64,000 bases of DNA from SXOA01 sp051004015. Its GTDB lineage: Bacteria > Planctomycetota > Planctomycetia > Pirellulales > Pirellulaceae. Below the pieces are notes generated by a model. It saw only the letters and a program-made list of their open reading frames with translations. It ran no database searches and was not told the origin of the DNA. Shown in pieces: positions 1 to 7,941 of this stretch; within the stretch, counting starts at the first letter, position 1; every line of letters begins with the position of its first letter. The stretch is from the NCBI GenBank assembly GCA_051004015.1, contig JBPCKT010000042.1, forward strand, positions 1 to 64,000, in the 5' to 3' direction. The translations under genes were made by a program, and so were the position numbers.

Positions 1-85
1 GCGTGAGCTGGCCGGTGAGTCCGCACACCGGTGCGAACTTTTCGCAGGCTTCACATGACCGGCCAGCTTACGCAGGCCGCTCGCC
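1..85. repeat. Inverted repeat, GCGTAAGCTGGCCGGT family (left end cut by window)
   Basis: The right arm (58-85) reads through ACCGGCCAGCTTACGC to CCGCTCGCC. The left arm (1-16, truncated by the window) is GCGTGAGCTGGCCGGT and pairs with it. A second copy of the same element lies at 31921-32018. Both copies sit at the 3' end of a minus-strand gene, so the element may also act as an RNA hairpin at transcript ends. The arms and the second copy are seen directly; the function is inference. Confidence 0.75.
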
Positions 86-97
86 AGTCGCCAGCCG

Positions 98-1180
98 TCA
101 CTCGGAGACGGTCAGCCTCAAGCGGTCCAGCTCGATGTTGATGCGGAGGCCGGATAGTACATTTCGCGGCAGGCGGGCACCGAGGTCTTCCCCTTCCGGC
201 GGCAGAACCCAGGCGGTGAGGTTCTTAGCCACGTGCCGGCCGAGGCGCAGCGTGGGAATGATCAGCTCGCGGGACATCAGACGCCGATCGCCGAGCGTGA
301 CTAGCTGCTGCGGCGCATTCTCCATTACCGCCAGGCCGCAGGGTTCCAAAATGCTGGGCGGCAACAGAAACAGGCCTCGTGATTCCTCGGTCCAAGTGAA
401 GGTGACCGGGGCCTGCTCGTTGACGATGGCCGCAAGGCGCGTTTGCCCCGCCTGCTGATAGGCCGGCAGCCAATCGGTGAAAACCAGCTTGTCGTACTCC
501 GCCAGCCGCTTCACTTCCACGTTGTAGTTCTTCAGCGGCCCCAGCTTTTCGCCCCCGAGTTGTTTCAGCGCCGCCGCCACGTCCTCCAGCTTCGACAGCC
601 GGGCATATTCCCGTGCCAGCCGAGGCGCTTGGACGCGAATCCACAAGAGCGCCAATTGCAGGAGAGAGCGGTCGCGGCTGAAGGCGACGAGGCGGGCGCG
701 AACTTCGCCGCGGCAGGAGAGACGCGCGGGCTCGCTGACGGTGTTTTCCAGCGCCGCCACTTGCTGCGCGAGCGGTGCCCGCTTGGGGTCGCTCGTAGAG
801 AGACGGGTAAGCGCCTGCTTGAGAGTTTCCAGTGCAGGAGCTGCTTCGACCCAGGCCCGTCGGTTCCCTGCCGCCCGCTCCTCGAGCTCTTTCTCCGCCG
901 TGACGACACTTTCCCTGAGCAGAGGCAGCTCGGCCAGCTTTTCCTTGAGCTCCGCTTCGAGGGGCAGTCCCCAAACGCCTGCCGACAAACGGACCAGCCC
1001 ATGCCCCTTTTCTAATCGTTCTTCAGGTCCAGGCGATTCACCCGCGGAGGCAGTTTGGGAGGCAGGGATTAGCGGCAGCGCGGCTCCGGCGGCGAGCGCG
1101 GAGATTCCCAGCATCGCTTCACGGCGGGAAACCTCCGGCAAAAGTAAGGGAAAGCCACGGGGCTTAATGAAAACCGCCAT
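98..1180 (-). CDS. Secreted hypothetical protein with Tat-like signal
   Basis: This encodes about 360 residues. I chose the ATG at 1180 because it gives a short N-terminus followed by a twin-arginine-type signal: SRREAML and then an Ala/Leu-rich stretch (GISALAAGAALPLIPA) ending in an AxA-like site near TASA. The reading frame stays open further upstream to 1357, but that extension precedes the signal and looks non-coding. The mature part is rich in Leu, Ala, Arg and Glu and probably largely helical, with a C-terminal section of beta-like character (FTWTEESRGLFLLPP). I recognise no domain and assign no function. The tatA/tatB-like genes at 2833-3390 are the nearest link to Tat export. A palindromic repeat lies directly downstream of the stop. 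Confidence 0.7.
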   Translation of the reverse strand: MAVFIKPRGFPLLLPEVSRREAMLGISALAAGAALPLIPASQTASAGESPGPEERLEKGHGLVRLSAGVWGLPLEAELKEKLAELPLLRESVVTAEKELEERAAGNRRAWVEAAPALETLKQALTRLSTSDPKRAPLAQQVAALENTVSEPARLSCRGEVRARLVAFSRDRSLLQLALLWIRVQAPRLAREYARLSKLEDVAAALKQLGGEKLGPLKNYNVEVKRLAEYDKLVFTDWLPAYQQAGQTRLAAIVNEQAPVTFTWTEESRGLFLLPPSILEPCGLAVMENAPQQLVTLGDRRLMSRELIIPTLRLGRHVAKNLTAWVLPPEGEDLGARLPRNVLSGLRINIELDRLRLTVSE

Positions 1181-1380
1181 GTCCAGGCCGACGGGAAGGA
1201 GAAGTTGGGCCAGGCCAGAGAAGCTGGACCGATAGTGCCTATCATAGCGAGCCTGCTTGGCTCGCCGCAAGCGAATGGACCCATTGACGCTCGATTTAGG
1301 CGCTGGACCCGCCGATAGATTGGATGAGGGAGCGCCCCGGGCGAAGGACTGCCGCATCTTGACGTGCCGCGGAGTGTGCC

Positions 1381-1617
1381 ATGCTCAGAGCCTTCTTTCT
1401 CGCGATGGGAATTTCCACCTGCATCTACGGGGCGGAATGCCTGGTGGTGGAGCGATTCGTCCTGGCCGCCGAAAAGCCCGCCGCGACTCAGCAAGGGATC
1501 TACGCCCCTCCCACCAAGCCCCCAAGAGAAATGAACCCGCCGGAGTGGGCACCTTGGAGCCTGCTGGCGACTGGCGCACTTGTGGTCCTGTATTCGCTGG
1601 CCATGCGGCGAGAATGA
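1381..1617 (+). CDS. Small two-helix membrane protein
   Basis: This 78-residue protein starts at an ATG. It has a hydrophobic N-terminal segment (LRAFFLAMGISTCIYGAECL), a short polar, Pro-rich middle (YAPPTKPPREMNPPEW) and a second hydrophobic segment near the end (SLLATGALVVLYSLAM), then RRE. The predicted topology is two membrane spans with a loop of about 35 residues, or a signal anchor plus a C-terminal anchor. I recall similar short two-span proteins in planctomycete genomes but cannot name a function. It is divergent from the gene at 98-1180 and convergent with the lipid kinase, with a palindromic repeat between the two stops. Confidence 0.65.
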   Translation: MLRAFFLAMGISTCIYGAECLVVERFVLAAEKPAATQQGIYAPPTKPPREMNPPEWAPWSLLATGALVVLYSLAMRRE

Positions 1618-1623
1618 GTTCCC

Positions 1624-1665
1624 CTTTCCGCTCCGCGAAAGAACGCCCTTTCGCGGAGCGAAAGG
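1624..1665. repeat. Palindromic repeat at convergent gene ends (CGCTCCGCGAAAG hairpin)
   Basis: CGCTCCGCGAAAG (1629-1641) and CTTTCGCGGAGCG (1648-1660) form a perfect 13-bp stem with a 6-nt loop. It lies between the stops of two convergent genes. A related element with the same CGCTCCGCGA core sits at 10624-10676, also between convergent stops. It probably doubles as a bidirectional transcript end. Confidence 0.8.
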
Positions 1666-1674
1666 CGACGAACA

Positions 1675-2565
1675 CTACGCGAATAGCCTCAGCGCCGCCG
1701 GCACTATCTCCACGCGGATGGGCAGGTTCCGTTTCAGCTCGCCGTCGAGGTTGAGCGGTTCGCAGCCGGGAGAGGAAAGCTCCAGCGTGGCGACCTGTCG
1801 ATACTCCACGAACGGCAAGTCCACATGCGAGCCGTCGAAGACCCGCCTGAAGAGCTGCAGCATCTGCCGGCGGGTGGCGCGGCGGACGATGATGACATCC
1901 AGCAGCCGGTCATCAAGCTTGGCACGCGGCGCGAGCTGCATCCCACTGCCGGTGAAGCGCGTGTTGCAGGCGACGACCATGTGAAACCGGTCCTCCGTCA
2001 CTTCGCCATCGAGCGTGAGCTGAAGCGGCCGGCGGCGGGCCCGCAGGATTTCCCAGAGCGCGGCCGCTGAATAGCGAACGGCGCCCAGCCACCGCAGGCG
2101 CTCCGCCGTGCGATTGATATCCACAGCCGCCCCCCAGCCGACGATGTTGATGGAGTAATCGACGCCCGCCTCGGAAGAGACGCGGGCGACATCCAGCGGG
2201 ACGATGTTCCCCTGGATAATCTTCCTCGCGGCAGTAACGGGATCCAGGCAATTCAGATTCTCCGCCATGGAATTGCCGGTCCCGCCGGGGATAATCCCCA
2301 GCGGCACTTCGGCCGGATGAGCCCTCTGCATCAGTCCGCAAACCACTTCATGGTTGGTGCCGTCACCGCCGATGCAGCAGAGCCCCGCGTATCCCGCCAG
2401 GTCAAGCCGCTCCGCGAGCTCGCTGGCATGTCCGCGGTGAGTCGTGGTATGCACCTTCAGCTCCATTCCCGCCGCGACAAACACCGGCCGCACCTGCTCG
2501 AGAATCGCCATCCCCCGGCCGGCACCCCCCTTGGGATTCACAATGATGGCCAGCCGCTGTCCCAT
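1675..2565 (-). CDS. YegS/DAGK-type lipid kinase
   Basis: This is a diacylglycerol-kinase-family lipid kinase of about 296 residues, a normal length for YegS/BmrU-type enzymes. Family hallmarks are visible in order: IVNPKGGAGRG near the N-terminus, the nucleotide-binding GGDGTNHEV, and GIIPGGTGNSMAENL. A C-terminal beta-rich domain includes FTGSGMQLAPRAKLDDRLLDV. The expected reaction is ATP-dependent phosphorylation of a lipid such as diacylglycerol or phosphatidylglycerol at the inner membrane; the substrate cannot be read from sequence. I prefer the ATG at 2565. The frame extends seven codons to a GTG at 2586 that directly abuts a palindromic repeat. It converges with the small membrane protein gene on the left. 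Confidence 0.9.
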   Translation of the reverse strand: MGQRLAIIVNPKGGAGRGMAILEQVRPVFVAAGMELKVHTTTHRGHASELAERLDLAGYAGLCCIGGDGTNHEVVCGLMQRAHPAEVPLGIIPGGTGNSMAENLNCLDPVTAARKIIQGNIVPLDVARVSSEAGVDYSINIVGWGAAVDINRTAERLRWLGAVRYSAAALWEILRARRRPLQLTLDGEVTEDRFHMVVACNTRFTGSGMQLAPRAKLDDRLLDVIIVRRATRRQMLQLFRRVFDGSHVDLPFVEYRQVATLELSSPGCEPLNLDGELKRNLPIRVEIVPAALRLFA

Positions 2566-2586
2566 GGGTTCACTCGTTTCGGCCAC

Positions 2587-2646
2587 GTAGGATGGGCTTC
2601 GTTACTGTCCATTTACGGCACGGACGGCCTGGGAAGGCCATCCTAC
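2587..2646. repeat. Degenerate palindromic element with GTAGGATGG ends
   Basis: The element starts GTAGGATGG and ends CCATCCTAC. These are the same outer arms as the three 57-nt elements inside the helicase gene near 57.5-58.9 kb, but the interior differs and the symmetry is decayed. It lies immediately upstream of the lipid kinase and upstream of the tatA promoter. Confidence 0.6.
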
Positions 2647-2659
2647 GCTTGCATTCCGT

Positions 2660-2687
2660 TTGACACCCCGTCTCCGGTTTGTATAGA
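2660..2687 (+). promoter_or_regulatory. Sigma-70-like promoter for tatA genes
   Basis: TTGACA (2660-2665), a 16-nt spacer and TATAGA (2682-2687) give a near-consensus housekeeping promoter reading toward tatA. The leader to the tatA start would be about 140 nt. The assignment is by sequence match only. Confidence 0.55.
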
Positions 2688-2832
2688 ATCAGGGTTGTAA
2701 TGAGTACCGCGGTATCCCCTATCGCGTTTTCAGGTTGTGAGTTGGTTCAGGCATCGCCCAGCCGGGCGGTTTGCCCGCTTTCGCCGCTCACAGGTGGTTC
2801 TGTTATTCACCCTTAAGTGCGAGAGCGATGCT

Positions 2833-3039
2833 ATGTCCCCCCTCTTTGGTTTCATGGGTATTGGCCAGACCGAGCTGATCATCATCGCGGTGATCATCCT
2901 CATTCTTTTCGGCCATCGACTTCCCGGCTTGATGTTCTCCTTGGGAAAAGGCGTCAACACCTTCAAGGAAGGTCTGAACGCCAAGGGCGAGCCGGACGAC
3001 GGCACCACCGCGACCGTGACGGACAAGAGCAAAGAGTAG
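2833..3039 (+). CDS. tatA: Sec-independent translocase subunit TatA-like
   Basis: This 68-residue TatA/E-family protein has a short N-terminus, one membrane helix (TELIIIAVIILILFG) and the FGHRLPG hinge typical of TatA (FGxxxLP). An amphipathic segment (LMFSLGKGVNTFKEGL) and a short charged tail follow. It is expected to form the pore-forming partner of TatC for folded-protein export across the inner membrane. I chose the ATG at 2833 because upstream codons encode an unrelated charged stretch and GAGAG lies just before this ATG. A second TatA/B-like gene follows 69 nt downstream. No tatC is present in the window. Confidence 0.88.
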   Translation: MSPLFGFMGIGQTELIIIAVIILILFGHRLPGLMFSLGKGVNTFKEGLNAKGEPDDGTTATVTDKSKE

Positions 3040-3108
3040 CAGCCGCCAGCCGGTTTGCCGCGCTCATCTTTTTGGCTCGTAATCCCAATTGTTTCGTGAG
3101 CACACGCC

Positions 3109-3390
3109 ATGTTTGGTCTGGGAATGTCGGAGATCGTCATTATTGGCATCGTGGCCATTCTGCTGTTTGGCAAGAACCTGCCGGCTCATGCGGCGAAGTA
3201 TGCCAAGATGTACCGCGATTTGCGCCGCGGCTTGTCCGACATCCAGTCCCAAATCGATTTCACGGGCGAGCTGACGGGCGAAACCGCCTCGAAACCCAAG
3301 CCGCGGAAAACCTACAGCGACTACGACGACCGCGACGACATCTCGGCTCCCAAATTTGAGCCGCCGCCGGCCCCGCCGGAAGCGGTGTAA
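3109..3390 (+). CDS. Second TatA/TatB-like subunit
   Basis: This 93-residue protein has the same architecture as its upstream neighbour: MFGLGMSEIVIIGIVAILLFG (one helix), the hinge FGKNLP, an amphipathic helix (YAKMYRDLRRGLSDIQSQI), then a tail rich in Asp, Lys and Pro. The longer amphipathic region and tail make a TatB-type role plausible, but the lysine-containing hinge is also seen in TatA-like proteins, so I leave the symbol open. It is co-oriented with tatA and probably co-transcribed from the promoter at 2660. Its stop is two bases from the stop of the convergent rhomboid gene. Confidence 0.82.
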   Translation: MFGLGMSEIVIIGIVAILLFGKNLPAHAAKYAKMYRDLRRGLSDIQSQIDFTGELTGETASKPKPRKTYSDYDDRDDISAPKFEPPPAPPEAV

Positions 3391-3391
3391 G

Positions 3392-4570
3392 TCACCAATC
3401 CTCCCCTGCAACTTCGTACGGATCCTCTTCCGCCAGCCTTTGAGCCTTGGCCAGCAGCGAGGATGCTTGCTGCTGCTGGGCGGGGTCGAGGCCGCCCGGG
3501 ACGATTTTCGCCAGCACTCTGGCGGCTTGGGCCGGTCGTTTCAGCTTGGTGAGCAGGACCTGGCCGAGGGCCAGGCGGATGAGGGGCTCGCGCTGGTTGT
3601 GCAGCTTCAGATATTCGGCCATGACGAGGATGGCGTCATCGTAGAGTTGCCGGCTGCGGAGGCCGGTGATGAGCGCGACGTGATCTTCCTCCGGCAGCCG
3701 CCAGTTGGTCACTTGGGCAATGCCGCGGCGATGAACGGCCAGGGCGGAGGCTGCATCTCCCGCCGCCAGGTGGTGGCGGATGATATTCAGCATCGTGTCC
3801 CGCTTGCTGGCAACCGCCGCCTGCCCCTGCGGTGATTCGATGTACTCCTGGGCCAGCTCGTGCTTCTTCTTCTCATTCCGCCCCGACCAGACGGAGAACG
3901 CATCCCAGTTCTCGCAGTCGACCCAGCCGAGCTTGAGCAGGGCGATGCCCACGGCAAAGCCAACTCCCGCGCCGGCCAGATGCAGCGCCTGGCTGGTGAT
4001 GGCGGCAGCCGTGTTGTCAGCCATGGAAACATGGATGATTCCCATGCCAAGCTCCAAAGCCAGACTGACACCTGAGAATATCCAGATGGAGCAATCGAAC
4101 GAAAAGGAACGCCAGCCGATGAAGAACAGGCAGCTAATTTCGTTGGCTGGCGCCCAAATCATGGCGATGGCGATGAGGCCGTAAATGGCGGCGGACGCCC
4201 CCAGTGAGCCTCCTTCATCAAAACCGAGCATGAGTGTCTGCTCCAAGGCGCATTCCGCGATGCCGATGCCGTTGTAAATCAGCAGGAACCGCCACCAGCC
4301 GACCTTCCCCTCCACGATCAGGCCGAAGCTCCAGAGAAAGATCATATTGCCGATGAGATGCATGATATCGCCATGGAGATAATTCGACGTGAACCACTGC
4401 CACGGTAGCCAGTAGCCGTACAGCAACATGCAGGCTTCGTAGATGGCGACGGCGGTTTCTTCCGACCGCGTCAGGACGAAAAGAAACACCAGCACATTGA
4501 CCACAATGGTCCCCACCGTGGCGACGGGCCAGTGGTAGAGAGGAGCGTCGGTCTGGTATGGAATTAGCAC
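3392..4570 (-). CDS. Rhomboid-family intramembrane serine protease with TPR-like tail
   Basis: This protein has about 392 residues when started at the GTG at 4570 (then LIPYQTDAPLYHWPVATVG), a start typical of rhomboids of this type. The frame runs on to 4999 but would then lie opposite the pcm gene. Six or more hydrophobic segments are followed by a soluble C-terminal half. The rhomboid signatures are HGDIMHLIGNMIFL, the catalytic Ser in GASAAIYGL (GxSx form, here with Ala rather than Gly after Ser), and a His in QALHLAGAGVGFAVG. The last ~190 residues are helical with TPR-like spacing (QLYDDAILVMAEYLKL). It is predicted to cleave membrane proteins within the bilayer; the substrate is unknown. 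It is divergent from pcm. Confidence 0.87.
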   Translation of the reverse strand: MLIPYQTDAPLYHWPVATVGTIVVNVLVFLFVLTRSEETAVAIYEACMLLYGYWLPWQWFTSNYLHGDIMHLIGNMIFLWSFGLIVEGKVGWWRFLLIYNGIGIAECALEQTLMLGFDEGGSLGASAAIYGLIAIAMIWAPANEISCLFFIGWRSFSFDCSIWIFSGVSLALELGMGIIHVSMADNTAAAITSQALHLAGAGVGFAVGIALLKLGWVDCENWDAFSVWSGRNEKKKHELAQEYIESPQGQAAVASKRDTMLNIIRHHLAAGDAASALAVHRRGIAQVTNWRLPEEDHVALITGLRSRQLYDDAILVMAEYLKLHNQREPLIRLALGQVLLTKLKRPAQAARVLAKIVPGGLDPAQQQQASSLLAKAQRLAEEDPYEVAGEDW

Positions 4571-4616
4571 GAGGGGAAGTATGATTCTGCCGTTCTGCCG
4601 AGGCAAGCGGAGTTGA

Positions 4617-4649
4617 CCCTCACCCCAGCCGTCTCGCAAGGGGAGAGGG
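4617..4649. repeat. CCCTCACCCC...GGGGAGAGGG hairpin word
   Basis: CCCTCACCCC (4617-4626) pairs with GGGGAGAGGG (4640-4649) with one mismatch. From memory this kind of word is dispersed in several high-GC genomes; only one copy occurs here. It lies just upstream of the chosen pcm start. The longer pcm frame from 4613 would translate it, which is why I reject that longer start. Confidence 0.45.
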
Positions 4650-4663
4650 AGTTCGTTGTCCCC

Positions 4664-5332
4664 ATGTTCCACCGCCGCTCCAACTCCGATATTTCTTTCG
4701 CTCAGCAGCGGCAGCGGATGGTGGAAACGCAGATTGAAGCTTGCGGGATTCACAACGCGCGGGTGCTGGCGGCGATGGAAACCGTGCCGCGAGAGGAGTT
4801 CGTTCCCGAAGAGCGGCGGCCGGAGGCGTACGATGATGGCCCGCTCCCCATCGGGCAAGGGCAAACCATTTCCCAGCCGCTCACGGTCGCCTTCATGGCC
4901 CAGGCTTTGCAACTGACTGGGGATGAAAAGGTGCTGGAAATCGGCACCGGTAGCGGGTACGGAGCCGCGGTACTTTCGCGCTTGGCGAAGGAAGTGCATA
5001 CCGTGGAGCGCCTGGCGGCACTCGCGGATGGGGCCAAGAAGCGGCTACAGCAACTGAGCTACTCCAACGTGTATGTGCATGAAGGGGACGGCACGCTCGG
5101 CTGGCCGGAGGAAGCGCCCTACCAGGCAATCTGCGTCACAGCCGCTCCGGCGACAGTCCCCCATTCCTTCCAGACGCAACTAGCCGCAGGAGGCCGGCTC
5201 GTCATTCCGGTCGGCAACTCTCGCCGCGGCCAGCAGATGATGCGTTTTACGCTGCTGGGCGGCGAACTATTGGCGGAGGAATTGGGTGCGTTCTCCTTTG
5301 TGCCGCTGATTGGCAAGCATGGGAACGAGTAG
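4664..5332 (+). CDS. pcm: Protein-L-isoaspartate O-methyltransferase
   Basis: This 222-residue SAM-dependent enzyme repairs isoaspartyl residues in aged proteins. Family motifs are clear: RPEAYDDGPLPIGQGQTISQ near residue 50 (the PIMT substrate-recognition loop), SAM motif I VLEIGTGSGYGAAVLSRLA, and the later GGRLVIPVG. The length fits the Pcm family. I chose the ATG at 4664; the TTG-initiated extension to 4613 translates a hairpin repeat. prmC follows about 75 nt downstream, a second methyltransferase likely in the same transcript. Confidence 0.92.
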   Translation: MFHRRSNSDISFAQQRQRMVETQIEACGIHNARVLAAMETVPREEFVPEERRPEAYDDGPLPIGQGQTISQPLTVAFMAQALQLTGDEKVLEIGTGSGYGAAVLSRLAKEVHTVERLAALADGAKKRLQQLSYSNVYVHEGDGTLGWPEEAPYQAICVTAAPATVPHSFQTQLAAGGRLVIPVGNSRRGQQMMRFTLLGGELLAEELGAFSFVPLIGKHGNE

Positions 5333-5407
5333 GCCCATTGTGGCAACAGTGATATGCCGGGAAACTGGGAGGGCCTCGTCCCGCGTGTTTCACTCTGCTA
5401 TTTGCCC

Positions 5408-6289
5408 ATGACGCAGCCCGAAACATGGACGGTAGGCCGGCTGCTGACCTGGACCGCCGATTTTCTGAAGAAGAGCGGCTCCCCCAGCCCGCGGCTGGAT
5501 GCGGAAGTGCTGCTGGCCACGGCCCGCCAGTGCGAGCGGATTGCCCTCTACACGGCGTTTGAAGAAGTTGTTCCTGACGATGTGCGATCCGCTTTCCGCG
5601 ATCTCGTCAAACGCCGCGCCGCAGGCACGCCGGTCGCCTATCTCGTCGGCAAGAAGGAGTTTTACTCCCTTTCCTTCCGTGTCACGCCCGACGTCCTGAT
5701 TCCTCGGCCGGAAACCGAGCACCTCGTCGTCGCCGCCGTCGATTTGCTGGCCGTACTGCCTTCTGAAGCTCATCCCCTTGTCGCTGATGTCGGCACCGGC
5801 AGCGGGGCGATTGCAGTGGCCCTCGCCAGGCACGCGGCGAGCGCGAAAATCACGGCGACGGACATCAGCCCCGCCGCTCTCGACGTCGCTCGGCGAAACG
5901 CCGCCGACCACGGAGTGAGCGAGCGCATCGAGTTTCTGGAGACGGACTTGCTCGAGAAGGTTCCGGCAAAACGCCAGTTGGATTTGGTCGTCAGCAACCC
6001 GCCCTACATCGGCTTGCAGGAAGAGGCCACGCTCGCCCCGCAGGTCCGCGACCATGAGCCCCGATTGGCGCTGTTCGCGGGGCCCAACGGCACGGAAATC
6101 ATCGCCCGCCTCATTCCGCAAGCAGCGGAGCGGCTGAAGTGCGGGGGCTATCTGCTGATGGAGGTCAGCCCGCTGATTGCGGCGGCAGTGGTGGACCTCG
6201 CTGGCCAGTCGCAGTCCTTTGAACCCGCCGTCATCCTCAAAGACCTTGCCGGCCTGGCCCGAGTGGTGCAGGCGAGACGACTCGCGTAG
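5408..6289 (+). CDS. prmC: Release factor glutamine N5-methyltransferase
   Basis: This protein of about 293 residues methylates the GGQ glutamine of peptide chain release factors. It shows an N-terminal helical domain (SGSPSPRLDAEVLLATA), GTPVAYLVGKKEFYSL, RPETEHLV, SAM motif I (VADVGTGSGAIAVALARH) and the diagnostic NPPYI motif. The start at 5408 (MTQPETWTV) matches the family. A possible longer start at 5354 adds 18 residues without family resemblance. The last 53 nt overlap the 3' end of the convergent zinc-ribbon gene, so the two C-termini are encoded on opposite strands of the same DNA. Confidence 0.94.
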   Translation: MTQPETWTVGRLLTWTADFLKKSGSPSPRLDAEVLLATARQCERIALYTAFEEVVPDDVRSAFRDLVKRRAAGTPVAYLVGKKEFYSLSFRVTPDVLIPRPETEHLVVAAVDLLAVLPSEAHPLVADVGTGSGAIAVALARHAASAKITATDISPAALDVARRNAADHGVSERIEFLETDLLEKVPAKRQLDLVVSNPPYIGLQEEATLAPQVRDHEPRLALFAGPNGTEIIARLIPQAAERLKCGGYLLMEVSPLIAAAVVDLAGQSQSFEPAVILKDLAGLARVVQARRLA

Positions 6290-7097
6290 AGAATGTCATG
6301 GCCGCCGATTTCTTGGGTGAGCCGCCGGTCCCCTGGCTGAGCACTACCGCCAGCCCGATGACCAGAGCCACGCAGATAATGCCAAGGATAACCAGGATGG
6401 CGATCGCCATGCCGGTCCCTTTGCTCTTGCGAGCTTCGTACGCATTGAGCTTTCGCAGCGCGCGTGTGACCTTAGGCACATCCGCAGTTTCAGCCGGCGG
6501 AGGCGGAGGTCCAGCCGCGGTTGCGGGAGCACCAACGCCGGCGAGCGACGGGAAGAGCTGGCCGGCGGTCTTCCATTCGGGGAAGCCTTCCCGCCAGACG
6601 AGCGAATCGCCGCTGACGCGCCCTTCCGAGACCCACTTCCGCATGATGTCGCCGCGGGCGGGACCATACTGTCCGCCGCTGGGAGGCCGGACATACCAAA
6701 TGGAGTTCGGAGCTTGCGAAATCGGGTCCACCCCCATTGGCGCAGAAATCGGTTGAACCGCCCGCATCACCGCGGGACCCGCCGGCTGATAGCCTGGCGT
6801 CATCACGGGGACGGAGGGAATGGCGGGAGCACCGGCGGGCAATACCGCGCGAACCATCGGCGCGCTGTAAGGAGCCGCTGGAGCAGTAGCGACAGCAGGC
6901 GCAACGGACACCGCAGTCTGAACCGCTGCCGAAGGTTCCCCGGCATCCCCGAGCAAGTCTTCGCCGCTATCACTGGCCGGAGTCTCTTGCGGAATGCGGA
7001 CCGACGCGCCGCACTTGGGACACTTCCCGCGCTTCCCCGCCAGGAACGCCTTCACGTTCATTTTGTGCCCGTTGGGGCAGAGAAACTTGATGCCCAT
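6237..7097 (-). CDS. Zinc-ribbon / GYF_2-domain membrane protein
   Basis: This 286-residue protein has three visible parts. The N-terminal zinc ribbon uses Cys7, His11, Cys26 and Cys29 (CPNGH ... CPKC). A Pro/Ala-rich linker (about 45-125) is followed by a GYF_2/DUF4339-type domain (about 131-182: WYVRPPSGGQYGPARG ... EGFPEW). One strong membrane helix (MAIAILVILGIICVALVIGLAVVL) lies near residue 235. Such proteins are frequent in planctomycetes; the GYF module usually binds proline-rich partners. The cellular role is unknown. The 3' end overlaps prmC by 53 nt in convergent orientation. Confidence 0.82.
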   Translation of the reverse strand: MGIKFLCPNGHKMNVKAFLAGKRGKCPKCGASVRIPQETPASDSGEDLLGDAGEPSAAVQTAVSVAPAVATAPAAPYSAPMVRAVLPAGAPAIPSVPVMTPGYQPAGPAVMRAVQPISAPMGVDPISQAPNSIWYVRPPSGGQYGPARGDIMRKWVSEGRVSGDSLVWREGFPEWKTAGQLFPSLAGVGAPATAAGPPPPPAETADVPKVTRALRKLNAYEARKSKGTGMAIAILVILGIICVALVIGLAVVLSQGTGGSPKKSAAMTFSTRVVSPAPLGPGRQGL

Positions 7098-7246
7098 CGT
7101 TCTGCTGCGTTGAAGGGAAGCCCCGGCCGGAAGTGGAAGCTACTACCGACCTTTCATTATACACGCCGTCTCCGGCCGCGGCGCGGCGCTTGCCTCCACC
7201 GGCAAAACCGGCACAATGGGACGCTTTGCTCCTAGGGTGAACCGCT

Positions 7247-7825
7247 ATGGCACGAGAAGAAGATACTCCGGAAGGGCCGCTGGAAATCCCCATCGTCGGC
7301 GAGTTGACCGAACATGAGACCGACATCTGTGACAAGCTCCTCTCCGTGCCGGTCGGCGGCGAGTGCATCCTGTACTTCAACTCGCCGGGCGGCAGCGCCT
7401 ACGCCGCACTCTCGCTGATGTCCCTGCTGGTCATTCGGGATTTGCAAGCGACCGGCATTGTCACCGGAGAATGTTCCTCGGCCGCGCTCTGGCCGTTGGC
7501 GGCTTGCCGGCGGAGGTACGTCACGCCGCACAGCATCCTGCTGTTCCACCCCATGAAGTGGGAAAGCGGCGAGCACGTGGAAATCTCCGAAGCCGCCGAG
7601 TGGGCCCGGCACTTTGGCCATTTGGAAAAGGAGATGGACGGCGTGCTGGCCAAATTGCTCGGCATGCCGCAGGACAAGTTGGACTCCTGGATGCGTCCGG
7701 GCAAATACGTCACCGGCCGCGAATTCGCCGCCGCCGGCCTCGCCGAGTTGATGGAGCTCGCCGCCCTGCCGCACTTGCGAGGAACGAGCGTGCAAACGGG
7801 GAGGGGGAAGAAGAAAAAGAAGTAG
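7247..7825 (+). CDS. ClpP-like serine protease family protein
   Basis: This 192-residue protein has the ClpP/crotonase-like fold pattern. FNSPGGSAYAAL matches the ClpP substrate-binding strand, GECSSAALWPL carries a Ser at the nucleophile position, and SILLFHPM carries the His. In ClpP the third triad residue is an Asp in a TxRDxFM segment. Here the corresponding stretch reads WMRPGKYVT, with no Asp that I can align, so the triad may be incomplete or use another residue. The C-terminus ends in a run of lysines (GRGKKKKK). No ClpX or ClpA gene is nearby. It may be a regulatory or atypical ClpP subunit. Confidence 0.78.
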   Translation: MAREEDTPEGPLEIPIVGELTEHETDICDKLLSVPVGGECILYFNSPGGSAYAALSLMSLLVIRDLQATGIVTGECSSAALWPLAACRRRYVTPHSILLFHPMKWESGEHVEISEAAEWARHFGHLEKEMDGVLAKLLGMPQDKLDSWMRPGKYVTGREFAAAGLAELMELAALPHLRGTSVQTGRGKKKKK

Positions 7826-7941
7826 GCTTTAGCGCGCTGGCGGTCAGCAAGCCCGGAGAAAGCGCGACGCATTTCCTTTATTTCTGTTTATTTCTGTCCC
7901 ATCCGCATTAACTACCCGGCATTCGCGTTAAGGTAGTAGCA

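Noticed and set aside
4571..4999. N-terminal extension of the rhomboid protein
   Set aside because: The extension would run opposite pcm and translates no family sequence; the GTG at 4570 fits the family start.
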